This document shows, piece by piece, positions 8,134-17,853 of a stretch of 39,084 nt of DNA. Made by a program: the position numbers and the translations under genes. The notes beneath the pieces are model-generated. The model saw only the letters and a list, made by a program, of their open reading frames with translations, made no database searches and had not been told where the DNA came from. Source of the stretch: Ignavibacteriales bacterium (lineage in GTDB: Bacteria; Bacteroidota; Ignavibacteria; UBA10030; UBA8401). Every line of letters begins with the position of its first letter. The first letter of the stretch is position 1. The stretch lies in assembly GCA_026390635.1 (NCBI GenBank), contig JAPLFO010000148.1, positions 10,338 through 49,421 on the forward strand, read 5' to 3'.

Positions 8134-9614
8134 CTACAACTCGCAATAGATCCCATCATCCGACAAATTCTTGCACGGATAACGCCAGTCGTCATTCTGA
8201 GATGCAAAGAGATCCCTCGCCTCGATCGGTCCCCAGGTTCCAGCCGGATAACCGTAGAGTTTTTCTCCAGGATGTTCATCCCACGCGTTCACGATCGGCA
8301 TCACAAATGCCCAGCATGCTTCCACAGCATCGCTGCGGGCATATAATGTCGCATCCCCCAGCATACAATCCAGCAGCAGGCGTTCATAAGCGGAAGGAAC
8401 ATAGGTATGCGACAATTCGGAATAGTGAAAATCCATATTCACGGTTTGGATATCGAAGCCAGCACCGGGGACCTTCATTCCGAATTTGACAAGCACGCCC
8501 TCATCCGGTTGGATACGTATGACCAATTGATTGCCGGCCGCAACACCGGACTCTCCGCTGGAGAAAAGGACATGCGGTGTTTTATTAAAATGGATCACCG
8601 CTTCCGTCACGCGTGTCGGCAGGCGCTTGCCGGTTCTAATGTAGAATGGCACTCCGCCCCACCGCCAGTTATCGATGAAAAACTTCATTGCGACAAACGT
8701 CTCAATGCGGGAGTCTGGTGCAACATCTTTTTCCCGGCGATATCCCGGAACAGATTCGCCCCTAATGACCGAAGCGACATACTGCCCGCGGATGACCGAC
8801 CGGAAGACATCCTCCTTCTTCAGTGGCCGCAGCGATTCCATGACTTTGACTATTTCATTCCGGACTGCCGTTGCATTGAACGTGGACGGTGGTTCCATCG
8901 CGACAATCCCCGCCACTTGCAGTAGATGGTTCTGCACCATGTCCCGCAGGATACCCGCCTGTTCGTAATACCCGCCGCGGTTTTCGATGCCGATATTCTC
9001 GGCCGCGGTGATTTCGACGCGATCGACATAGTTGCGATTCCAGAGCGGCTCGAACATACCGTTCGAAAAGCGCAGCGCCATGATATTCTGGACGGTTTCC
9101 TTGCCGAGATAGTGATCAATGCGGTAGATTTGCGATTCTTGGATTCAAGATCGCGACCGAACGGTGTTTCAACAATAATACGCCGCCATGCCATTCCTTC
9201 CCGCTGCACATTCAGCTCATGGGCGGCGAGCGCGTGAGCGACGGTTGCATAGAGACTGGGCGGCGTCGCCAGGTAATAAATGTAGTTGCCGCCGATGTGG
9301 TGATCCGCATCCAGCGCAATCAACCGCGAGCGGACAGATGCATACTCCAGAACGTTGGAGGTATCAATGCTGATATAATGGAGCATGGAGCAAAACTCTT
9401 GCACGCAGTGCCGGTCCTCTGCAACCAGCGAGTCCGCCATTGCAGCGCGAAACTCATCGTCATTCATGCGGGATCGCCCCACACCCAGAACGACAAATTT
9501 TCCGGGAAGCTGATGCTGCCGGTGCAGTTCAAACAGCGCCGGCACCAGTTTCTTTTTTGTAAGATCTCCCGACGCTCCGAAAATTATCAGGATGCAGGAA
9601 TCAGGAATGGACAT
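8134..9614 (-). pseudogene. zwf: Glucose-6-phosphate dehydrogenase, interrupted by an internal deletion and frameshift
   Basis: The 5' part (9614 to about 9141, 158 codons) encodes the NADP-binding half: IIFGASGDLTKKKL, YLATPPS and RRIIVETPFGRDLES. The 3' part (about 9141 to 8134, 335 codons) continues in a different frame with QESQIYRIDHYLGKETVQNIM, then the substrate domain with GLFEPLWNRNY-like and IRTGKRLP segments. In intact enzymes roughly a dozen more residues lie between DLxSA and the (E)xQIYRIDHYLGKE motif. So about 37 bases are missing at 9132-9141 and the frame is changed. GAATC occurs twice at the junction (GAATCCAAGAATCG on the minus strand), which fits deletion between short repeats. 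The start ATG (9612-9614) has a clear AAGGA site. It may be a true pseudogene, or an assembly or sequencing error. Confidence 0.88.
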
Positions 9615-9807
9615 AGGTTCCTTTTTGTCTAAAATACTAAAAATATCGATCACTTTTTGCGGGCAAGCATTTTTACGGGTTTTCCTTTATATTCTGTGGC
9701 GTCCGGTGGCGGCTTCCGGCATCTTTTGCAGGGAACAACTGCTCTTATCGCATGGGGCGATCGCTGCGGGCCGTTTTCCATTCACTTCACCGAGGGAGTG
9801 CTGATAC

Positions 9808-10572
9808 ATGATCGAAACATCTCAACTCAGCAAGAAGTTCGACACAAAAGTAGCGGTTCACGACTTGAGCCTTACCGTACGTGAAGGAGAGATTTTCGGA
9901 TTCCTCGGTCCCAACGGAGCGGGAAAGTCCACGACCGTTAAAATGCTGACAGGAATGATCTTTCCGACAGCAGGTACGGCACACATCTGCGGCTATGATA
10001 TTGCACAGCAGCCGGTGGAAGTGAAAAAGAGAATCGGTTATGTTCCGGAATCCGGTGCGCTATTCGAAAGCCTCACCGGCTGGGAATATCTTCGTTTGAT
10101 TGCGGACCTGCACCATCTGGATTCGACTGTTGCGGAAAAGCGGATCGAAGAATTTCTCACGCTGTTCGGCCTCTGGGAGGAGCGGGGATCCCGGCTGCAG
10201 CAATACTCCAAAGGAATGAAGCAGAAGATTTTGATTGCCGCCGCTCTGATCCACAATCCGCCCGTCCTCTTTTTGGATGAGCCGATGAATGGATTGGATG
10301 CCAACGCCGCTCTCGTCTTCAAGGAGCTTCTGAAGAAATTTTCCACTCAGGGCAAGACGATATTCTTCACATCTCACATTCTGGACGTCGTTGAGAAACT
10401 ATGCACACGTATCGTCATCATTAACAACGGCCTTGTCATCGCGGAAGGAACGGGAGCGTCCATCGCTGCGTCAACCGGACGCTCAACGCTGGAAGAGGCC
10501 TTCAGCGCGCTGACCGGAATGAAAGACGCACGTGATTCTGCGCAGGATTTTTTGGAGGCCATGGGATCCTGA
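9808..10572 (+). CDS. ABC transporter ATP-binding protein
   Basis: This 254-residue ATPase has Walker A GPNGAGKS at 34-41, an ABC signature in the form YSKGMKQK at 133-140, Walker B LFLDEP at 153-158 and the switch His190. The shape is that of the CcmA/NatA-like group that pairs with ABC-2 type membrane proteins for export. The signature has KGMKQK instead of the usual SGGQ, a variant common in that group. Its stop overlaps the next gene's start as TGATG, so the pair is translationally coupled. It is divergent from zwf. The substrate is unknown. Confidence 0.92.
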   Translation: MIETSQLSKKFDTKVAVHDLSLTVREGEIFGFLGPNGAGKSTTVKMLTGMIFPTAGTAHICGYDIAQQPVEVKKRIGYVPESGALFESLTGWEYLRLIADLHHLDSTVAEKRIEEFLTLFGLWEERGSRLQQYSKGMKQKILIAAALIHNPPVLFLDEPMNGLDANAALVFKELLKKFSTQGKTIFFTSHILDVVEKLCTRIVIINNGLVIAEGTGASIAASTGRSTLEEAFSALTGMKDARDSAQDFLEAMGS

Positions 10573-12218
10573 TGCTGAAGACACTGCTGGAAGCATACGG
10601 CATCGATTATGCCCAATGGAAAACACTGACGCGCACCTCGCTGCGGCTCGCGAGCCGGCAGTCTTCCCTGCAGTTCAGGAGCTCCGGCACCCGCACGAAA
10701 GACTCGAAGGCGCCGTTCGTCCTTTCTCTCGTGCTCTACCTCGTGCTCGGTGTCGTGCTCATCGGTATGATCACACAAATCCCCAGCCCGTTCTGGTCCT
10801 CACTTGTGGTCTATACGACAATCTCTTTCTTTATCGGATCATTGATGTTGACAGAATTCGGTTCGCATATTATTGCGCCCGAAGACTATGCAATCTTCAG
10901 CGTGCAGCCGGTTTCCTCGAAGACGTATTTTGCAGCAAAATCTTCCTTCGCGCTTTTTTTCGTGCTCCTCTATACGCTTGCGCTCGGGCTCCCGTCTGTT
11001 ATCACGTACGGGGTCATCGCCCCGGCCGGCCGCGGTGTGCTGTGCGCCTTCGCTGCGCTGACAGGGTTGTTAATGACCGGTATCGGTGCAGCAATGTCCA
11101 TGATTCTTATCTATACTTTGGTACTTCAGAAGGTTCACTACCGCAAGCTCAAGCAGATGCTCTCATATGTGCAGCTTGGAATGACTTTTTTTATCTACGG
11201 AAGTTATACGCTTCTTCCGTCTCTTGTAGAATCTATTCGTCTTGCCATTCCGGTATCCAAACCATGGTGGGTGTATTGTCTGCCTCCCTCCTGGTACAGC
11301 ATGCTGATGGAACTCGCCGGCGGATCGGTTTCTCCGGAGGTGATCGCGGGAAGCTGTGCAGGAATCGTGTTCTTCATCGCAATCCTTCCTGCGGCATTTT
11401 CCAAGATTTCTCTTTCGTATGCCGAGAGTCTCGCAGCAGCCGCAACTGTGCCGGATGAAAAGAACGCGCCAGCGCAGCACGCCGGTCGTTTGATCGGCCT
11501 CTTGAAACGTCATGAAGACCGCATCGTCGTCGCATTGATCCGGGGACAATTCAGAAACGACACAAAATTCAGAATGGGAATTCTGGCAATCGTCCCGCTG
11601 ACGTTGATGTATGCCTATCTTGGCCTGCATGGAAACCGCAAGCTCTTCGATCCATTCGCGCCCGATTGGCATACGCTGGGAGGTTCGATTGCTCTCTATA
11701 TTGCGATCATTTTGTTTCCAATGATGCTGAAAGAAGCAGTCACCCGATCCGAATCTTTTGCCGCTGCGTGGATCTTCTTTGCCACACCGACAGAAAAGGC
11801 ACGTCTGGTGATTGCTGTGAAGACTATTCTTTTCTGGTTTTTCATTGTTCCCTATCTCTTGTTGCTGAGCCTGCTCTTCTTATACAGTTTTCGGAATCTG
11901 ATGCATGTTCTCATGCATCTGGCGATGCTCCTTCTCTTCAGCCGCGGGTATCTTCAGATATTGCTGCTCCTCAAACCCAATATCCCGTTTTCACTTCCAA
12001 AGAATATCAACGAACGGGCCACCCTATTCGGCACCGTGGTTGTCCTTGGTCCGATCATTTTAATCGGCGGCCTGTTCGGAATTTCCTATTTCGTCTATTC
12101 GAATATTGTTGCCTATTTGATCACGCTCGTTGTATTCGGTGTGATTCTTGCGGGCGCCGAGAAGTTGCTTGTCGTTCGAATCTCGCATAAACTGGCGACC
12201 CTGGAATACCAGGGATAA
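10572..12218 (+). CDS. ABC transporter membrane protein
   Basis: This 548-residue protein is largely hydrophobic, with many predicted membrane segments. Early ones are around VLSLVLYLVLGVVLIGMI and the following SSLVVYTTISFFIGSLM; several more lie in the C-terminal half after residue 330. The N-terminal 60 residues are polar and basic (RTSLRLASRQSSLQFRSSGTRTKDSK). It is coupled by a one-base overlap to the ATPase gene, so it is the transmembrane partner, probably ABC-2-like with two membrane bundles separated by a soluble loop. No sequence motif reveals the substrate. The gene is intact and is followed by 74 bases before the permease gene. Confidence 0.82.
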   Translation: MLKTLLEAYGIDYAQWKTLTRTSLRLASRQSSLQFRSSGTRTKDSKAPFVLSLVLYLVLGVVLIGMITQIPSPFWSSLVVYTTISFFIGSLMLTEFGSHIIAPEDYAIFSVQPVSSKTYFAAKSSFALFFVLLYTLALGLPSVITYGVIAPAGRGVLCAFAALTGLLMTGIGAAMSMILIYTLVLQKVHYRKLKQMLSYVQLGMTFFIYGSYTLLPSLVESIRLAIPVSKPWWVYCLPPSWYSMLMELAGGSVSPEVIAGSCAGIVFFIAILPAAFSKISLSYAESLAAAATVPDEKNAPAQHAGRLIGLLKRHEDRIVVALIRGQFRNDTKFRMGILAIVPLTLMYAYLGLHGNRKLFDPFAPDWHTLGGSIALYIAIILFPMMLKEAVTRSESFAAAWIFFATPTEKARLVIAVKTILFWFFIVPYLLLLSLLFLYSFRNLMHVLMHLAMLLLFSRGYLQILLLLKPNIPFSLPKNINERATLFGTVVVLGPIILIGGLFGISYFVYSNIVAYLITLVVFGVILAGAEKLLVVRISHKLATLEYQG

Positions 12219-12292
12219 TTCGTTTGATTCGGAAGACGCAGGTCATCGTGAATTCTGTTCCTTGGCTTGCTGTACCGTAAGGAGTCCATCAG

Positions 12293-13594
12293 ATGCTCTC
12301 ACGCTATTTCCAACTTGAAAAACACGGGACAACCGTCCGCCGGGAGGTCATCGCCGGCATCACCACGTTCATGACGATGGCATATATCATCATCGTCAAT
12401 CCCAAGATACTCGAAGCTGCCGGTATGCCGTTCGGTGCATCCATGGTTGCAACCATTCTCAGCGCATTCTTCGGAACGATGTTGATGGGCATTTATGCAA
12501 AGCGCCCGTTCGCTGTCGCTCCCTACATGGGTGAAAATGCCTTTATCGCCTACACGGTGGTGAAGGTGATGGGATACAGCTGGCAGACAGCGCTCGGGGC
12601 CATTTTTATCGGCGGCGTGTTGTTCACGCTACTGACGGCATTCAAAGTCAGAAGCTGGCTTGCGAACGCAATTCCGTCATCTCTCAAAATCGGATTTGTG
12701 GTGGGCATCGGACTGTTCCTCTCCTTCATCGGTTTGAATGAGACGGGCATCGTGCAGATCGGCGTTCCCGGTGCACCTGTACGGATTGGCAATCTCCACA
12801 ATCCGGGAGCATTGCTCGCGATCTTCGGTTTTCTGTTGACGGCATTCCTGATGGTGAAAAAGATCAACGCAGCCATTCTCTACGGCATTCTCTCCGTGAC
12901 GGCAATTGCCTTTGTATCAGGAATTTCGCCTCTGCCGGAAAAATGGATGAGTCTGCCGCCGGATATTTCCCCGATTCTTTTCAAACTCGATGTGGCGGGT
13001 GCGATGACATGGGGATTTTTTGCGGTGATTCTCACCATCTTTGTCATGGATTTTCTGGACACACTTGGCACACTGATCGGATTGGGATACAAGGCGAATC
13101 TGATGGACGAACATGGCGAACTGCCTGAAATCGAGAAGCCGATGATGTGCGATGCGCTCGCAACAACAGTAGGCGCACTGCTCGGCACGACGACCACCGG
13201 CGCGTACATCGAATCGGCAACCGGAATCGAAGCCGGCGGCAGGTCCGGCTTGACGGCGGTGGTGACCGCATGTATGTTTCTGCTCGCCCTTTTCTTTGCG
13301 CCCTTCTGCACGTCAATTCCATCGTTTGCGTACGGCCCGGCGCTCATCATTGTCGGGGTGCTCATGATTTCCCCTGTCACAAAAATTCCGTTCGACGATC
13401 TGACCGAGGTAATTCCCGTCTTCTGCGCAATTGTACTGATGAGCTTCACGTACAACATCGGCATCGGCATGACGGCGGCGTTTGTCGTCTATCCGTTCTT
13501 CAAAATTGCGGGAGGACGATGGAGGGAAATCCATGCGGGGATGTGGATTCTGGGAGGATTGTCGCTTCTTTTCTTTGTCTTCTATCCGTATTGA
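12293..13594 (+). CDS. NCS2-family purine permease, AzgA type
   Basis: This 433-residue membrane protein is recognisable from its N-terminus (EVIAGITTFMTMAYIIIVNP) and the APYMGENAFIAYT segment, both hallmarks of the adenine/guanine/hypoxanthine permeases of the AzgA subgroup. The central LDTLGTLIGLGYKANL and GTTTTGAYIESATGIEAGGRSGL segments hold residues of the substrate site in this family. It imports purine bases with protons across the inner membrane. The ATG has a strong AAGGAG site nine bases upstream. It is separated from the ABC pair by 74 bases and ends at the strong terminator at 13612-13636. Which purine it prefers cannot be read from sequence. Confidence 0.93.
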   Translation: MLSRYFQLEKHGTTVRREVIAGITTFMTMAYIIIVNPKILEAAGMPFGASMVATILSAFFGTMLMGIYAKRPFAVAPYMGENAFIAYTVVKVMGYSWQTALGAIFIGGVLFTLLTAFKVRSWLANAIPSSLKIGFVVGIGLFLSFIGLNETGIVQIGVPGAPVRIGNLHNPGALLAIFGFLLTAFLMVKKINAAILYGILSVTAIAFVSGISPLPEKWMSLPPDISPILFKLDVAGAMTWGFFAVILTIFVMDFLDTLGTLIGLGYKANLMDEHGELPEIEKPMMCDALATTVGALLGTTTTGAYIESATGIEAGGRSGLTAVVTACMFLLALFFAPFCTSIPSFAYGPALIIVGVLMISPVTKIPFDDLTEVIPVFCAIVLMSFTYNIGIGMTAAFVVYPFFKIAGGRWREIHAGMWILGGLSLLFFVFYPY

Positions 13595-13611
13595 TGGGCA
13601 ACAAGAAAAAA

Positions 13612-13636
13612 AAAGCAGTCCGTATTGGACTGCTTT
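13612..13636. terminator. Bidirectional Rho-independent terminator
   Basis: A perfect 10-bp stem, AAAGCAGTCC (13612-13621) and GGACTGCTTT (13627-13636), has a 5-base loop. It is preceded by a run of A and followed by TTT-rich sequence, so it can act on both strands. It lies 18 bases after the permease stop and 29 bases before the end of the converging beta-helix gene. Confidence 0.9.
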
Positions 13637-13664
13637 CTTATGTACCCTACGGCTTCCGCTGATA

Positions 13665-15608
13665 CTATTTCACGAGAAGCAGCTTCTTCACATCCGTAAA
13701 TAAGTTGGCGTGTCCTTCCTTGCTGACAGCGGTAAGACGATAGAGATACAATCCGCTGGCCAGGCCGTTTGCGTTGAATTGCTGGCGGTATTCGCCCGCG
13801 GGCAATTCCTGTCTTACCAACTCCGCAACTTCCCTGCCGACCATGTCAAATACTGTCAAAGAAACGTCGCTCTTTGCCGCCACACTGAATGCAATTGTTG
13901 TTGACGGATTGAACGGATTGGGATAGTTCTGTTCCAGACCGAACACCAATGGTGTAGCGCCTGTTTGCTTCGCGACCGCTGTGAACGGACCCGCTTCATC
14001 GGCTCCCATATAGGGCACGGTGAGACTGCGTGTATCGCCGTCGATATCCTTTGTAATCCCAGTGATCGGCGTGCCCGCAAATATATTGGTCGGCGCAGAG
14101 AACCAATGCGGATTTGTGATGCTCGTAAGCTGGCGCGCTGCACCGAACGGATTCGCGGGATTAACGCTTATGCTGTGCGCATCCTGGCCGGTTGCTGTTT
14201 TCCAATCGGCAAGCGCTGCCTTCACGGCTGTCCAATTGGTTGAAGCATAGTTACCCACGGTGTCGGCAAAGATATCATTGTAGTCCGACGTCACAAGCTC
14301 AGCCGGCTTCAGACAGTCGATGCCGTATGAAAGCGCATTCTTTATCGTGTTCACCAGGAGATTGTTTTTCAAGTTGACCACTGTAGCGTTGACGGTATTG
14401 TTCGATAATCGGAATGTGGCGAATCTTCCCGTCGTGTTTCCATAGCTGCTGTTCAAAAAAACAGTGTTATGATAAATATTGTGAACAGCCGCATTACCCG
14501 TGCTGCTGCTATGGTTGACGTTGATGCCGTAAATGTAGCCGTCCGTCCTGGCACCGCTCAGTTGGAAATCACTGAAAAAGTTGTTGTAGATGTTGACGAC
14601 GCTTCCGGTTTGACCGATGTACGTACGGAGACCGTTCAATGTTAGCCCTGCGGTGTACGTATTCGCCGCCTTGAGCGTGACGCATTTGTTGTTGAAGATA
14701 TTTACCGTATCCTGCCAGTTCTCCAATTCGATACCATAGTGGGTGTAGCCGGCGCTGTAGATACTATTCAAGGACACCGTGTTTCCGCTTATTTCGCTCT
14801 TCGCGCCGGTCTTGGCCGCCCGCACCAAATAGATTCCGACCGTGGAAACGTTCACGACATTGTTCGTTACTTTGACCCCTCCGGAATATGTGGCGCCGCC
14901 CGCAACGTTGACAATGTACATGCCGTTCTTGAATTGTGAACGCGTGCTATTCCCGTATATGTTGCAGTTGGTGATAGTGAGATTGTCGGCGACCTTGCCC
15001 GTCGAGGTGGCTGACCCTGTTACCGCGATCCCGGCAGTTTCAAAGGTATAACCAGGGGCGGTGTTGTCGATCTGAATAGAATCAACAGTGATATTCAGAT
15101 TTTTGATTGTCACATTGTCAGCATGTCCGTTGACCAAGATGCAGTAGCGCCCGCTCGTTGTATCGCTTAACTTGAACGTCATATCACGCGTGGTTCCATT
15201 TGCGGTATTCGATCCATCGATGGTGATATTGCTCATGGCTTGCGTTATGCCGTCGATCGCGAGGCCCGCTCCGCTATTGGGAGCGGCTGCGGCGTACGTG
15301 GCGCATTTCCTAAAGGTGACTGTCGGGGTTTTGCCGGGTGCCGGTTTAATCACCAATGACGCTGTTGTTCCGTCGAGACCAGCCTGCGAGATCGAATCTG
15401 CATTTACCGTCATATCCTGGTTAACGAGGAATGTGACGACGCCCGAAGCGCCATCGCTGTTTAACGCATCAATCGCCGCTTTCAGCGTCGTGTAAGTATT
15501 CCCCGTACCAATGGTATAGGTACCGGTCAATTGGGCGAGGGTCACAGCGGGCAGCAGAAATGCGATTGCCCCTAAAAAAGTGATCCAAAACAGAGAACGT
15601 GATCTCAT
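13665..15608 (-). CDS. Secreted beta-helix surface protein with T9SS type A sorting domain
   Basis: The protein of about 647 residues has a signal peptide (MRSRSLFWITFLGAIAFLLPA). A long body follows, full of short asparagine- and valine-rich strands such as NVTIKNLNI, NLTITNCNIYGN and GGVKVTNNVVN, which is the pattern of a right-handed parallel beta-helix. The C-terminal 85 residues form a T9SS sorting domain starting LEQNYPNPFNPSTTIAF and ending KKLLLVK. It is therefore exported across the outer membrane and probably held on the surface or released. The ATG at 15606-15608 has GGAGG five bases upstream. Beta-helix proteins often bind or cut polysaccharides, but no catalytic residues are evident, so I assign no enzyme activity. 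Confidence 0.85.
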   Translation of the reverse strand: MRSRSLFWITFLGAIAFLLPAVTLAQLTGTYTIGTGNTYTTLKAAIDALNSDGASGVVTFLVNQDMTVNADSISQAGLDGTTASLVIKPAPGKTPTVTFRKCATYAAAAPNSGAGLAIDGITQAMSNITIDGSNTANGTTRDMTFKLSDTTSGRYCILVNGHADNVTIKNLNITVDSIQIDNTAPGYTFETAGIAVTGSATSTGKVADNLTITNCNIYGNSTRSQFKNGMYIVNVAGGATYSGGVKVTNNVVNVSTVGIYLVRAAKTGAKSEISGNTVSLNSIYSAGYTHYGIELENWQDTVNIFNNKCVTLKAANTYTAGLTLNGLRTYIGQTGSVVNIYNNFFSDFQLSGARTDGYIYGINVNHSSSTGNAAVHNIYHNTVFLNSSYGNTTGRFATFRLSNNTVNATVVNLKNNLLVNTIKNALSYGIDCLKPAELVTSDYNDIFADTVGNYASTNWTAVKAALADWKTATGQDAHSISVNPANPFGAARQLTSITNPHWFSAPTNIFAGTPITGITKDIDGDTRSLTVPYMGADEAGPFTAVAKQTGATPLVFGLEQNYPNPFNPSTTIAFSVAAKSDVSLTVFDMVGREVAELVRQELPAGEYRQQFNANGLASGLYLYRLTAVSKEGHANLFTDVKKLLLVK

Positions 15609-15697
15609 TGTATCCTCCAAGGATATTGTCTATATGAGTGAGTTAGTTAGTACAACGAAAACGAACAATCTATGCAATTACCCGGCTCAAAGAGCAT

Positions 15698-15707
15698 TTG
15701 CCACAGA
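15698..15707. repeat. Solitary TTGCCACAGA repeat end
   Basis: TTGCCACAGA at 15698-15707 followed by AAAAAAGAGAACACAGAGAAC matches the outer arms of the elements at 1622 and 34410. No matching right arm is found before the next gene. It sits in the gap of about 180 bases between the beta-helix gene and the S51 gene and looks like a remnant. Confidence 0.5.
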
Positions 15708-15786
15708 AAAAAGAGAACACAGAGAACGATGATAGAAACTTAGTCGAAACCCGATATTTGCCGCAACGACGCTGAGCAGTTGCAGG

Positions 15787-17803
15787 CTATTTGGCTAATA
15801 CGAGCTTATTCATTTGGCTCTTTAAGGATCCATTCACTAGCTGATCCAACCTTGCAAAATAGACTCCGCTTGCATTGTTAGATGCATCCCATCGAGTTTC
15901 GTACGTACCCTCTGCGGCCTGTTGATCTATCAACGTTGCGACTTCTCTGCCGAGAATGTCGAATATTTTCAGTGAAACAATACTTGCCTGAGAAATTGAA
16001 AAGCGTATGGTCGTTGCCGGATTAAATGGATTGGGATAATTTTGTTCCAGGAAGAATTCTCGCGGCTCTGAGTGCCAATCGAGGCGAACGTCCGTGAGAC
16101 TGCAGGAATCGCCCGGACGGATGATGTGCATGGCCGCTCCGATGAATGCTGCGTTTTGCACAGCATTTGCCATTCCGGGCGACAGGAAGAGAGGAAAATC
16201 TACCCACTGCGCATTTCGGGCGTCAATCACTATTAGCGGCGTGGATGTCTGTGCAACTCCGCATACCGCGATGCTGTTATTTTTTACGGCGACATACGCT
16301 CCGGCGTCGATCAGCAATCCATACGGAAGCCGTGATATACCCATAGACCACATCATCCCCATCACCCGGTTTCCACTGAAATCATATCCTCTGCTATTAT
16401 TCGAATTTTGATAGAAGCGGGGAATCGGCTGCATGCCTTTGAGCAAATTTAGACCCGGTAACTGAGTAAGGTATCCATAGTACGCGCCGAGAGTGCTGCC
16501 GCTCACACCCCCGATTGCTTTTTCGCCCGCAAGCATCACATCATCCGAGAGAAAAAGAATCGGTTTCCCTGCATCCACTTTTAGTGCAAACATTGCGCCG
16601 ACAGAAGTACCGGTGCTCAGAAGTCCAGCTAGGCTGTCAAGTGAATTTCCGACAAAAACAAATGCGCCGCACGATGCAGCTGCCGCTGTCATGTTCGGAT
16701 CATTCTTATGTGTTTCATCAATCCAGAGTATGCGGGATACTAGTCCCCACGAATTTAGTGAGTCCCTAACTAAAGTTGCGCCAGCTGAGGCTGCAGGAGA
16801 AGAGAAGATTCCAACAGCATCATTTTGATTGATTAATAATGATTGTAGCTTTTTAAAGCTTCCGGCAGAAGCAAACCAATCTATTGATTTGCCGCTTCCA
16901 TCCAGGATAATCGTCCCGCCCGGAGAAGAGATCTGTTTGGGGCTGAATGCCGTGGCTGTGGCCGGCCGCAATATCTCTCCGGTGGCAAAATTGATCTTAT
17001 AACCGGGGAGTAGTTGATCGAATTTCATGTTCTGCATGGAAAACGATTTGCCGGATTCAATGACGTACCGCGTATCAACGTTCCAGCGCAGCAAAGCAAC
17101 GGCACTGCCCCCCATCACCTCGCCGACATTATCCGGCCCTACTGCGAGAGCCGTCGTAGCATCAACCGCTACAAAGAAAAGCAGGAAGGCGCCCGAGGCG
17201 CCCCCGCTCGTTGGTATGACTCTCCGCAAGCACGTTCGGCACAAATGGCAGAAAATCATCCGCCAGTGAAATGGAAGAGGCAGGAGAACGCAGAAGCGCT
17301 CCGTTGTCTGAAGTGCCTGAATAGTAGCAGATATTGCTCAGCACCATTTCGCCTGCGCTCGAGCCTCCAACCACTCCTCCTCGTTGGAACACCTCTTTAA
17401 TCGCTTGCTGTGTCAGTGTCCCTTTCCAGAGCCCGACGTATTGCGCCTGATCACCTCCACGGAGAAAGATGCCGTCGTGCTGAAGAATGAATCTGTACAT
17501 TGCCGAATCGTTGGCCTGCGCCGCAGTGATGAAGCGATTATTCACGGTGCAGGGGCTCAGCCACGAAAAGTAGCCAGTGAACCAACTGGTTGCGTTTGTG
17601 TCCGCATAGTGAAGAACCAGAATCTTTCTGTTCGGCGCATGCTGGACCAACCAGCGGTACGGCGCATCCGACCAATTGTTGTAGTTTTCGGTGCCTCCTC
17701 CCACAAGAAGAACCGATCCCTGGCTCAGGCCTTGGACCGCAAGAATGACGGCGAGCAAAATCTGCCACGTCATGAATTGTGCAGAAGAAAACTTTGAAAC
17801 CAT
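15787..17803 (-). pseudogene. T9SS-exported cyanophycinase-like (S51) peptidase with a one-base frameshift
   Basis: The first 210 codons (17803 to about 17174) encode a signal peptide and an S51 serine peptidase core: LLVGGGTENYNNW, GIFLRGGDQAQ, the nucleophile motif GGSSAGE (Ser149), and SHTNERGRLGRL, whose His196 matches the catalytic histidine region of cyanophycinase. The frame then stops, but an adjoining frame continues at once with VAVDATTALAVG, the next conserved block of the family. Removing one T from the CTTTTCTTTG run near 17175 restores a protein of about 670 residues. The later part holds what may be a second, degenerate S51-like domain and ends with a T9SS tail (LEQNYPNPFNPATTI to NKLVLAK). 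The ATG at 17801-17803 has GGAAG upstream. The gene directly follows the PorV-like gene in an uptake operon. Cyanophycinases release beta-aspartyl-arginine dipeptides; the substrate here is not proven. Confidence 0.82.
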
Positions 17804-17853
17804 TGCTCGCTTCCACAATAGTTTGGACAAAAACGATGATTTACGAACCTGCT

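Noticed and set aside
10532-11458. Plus-strand open frame of 308 codons overlapping the ABC membrane gene
   Set aside because: It is a shifted-frame shadow of the permease, which has proper membrane segments and is coupled to the ATPase gene.
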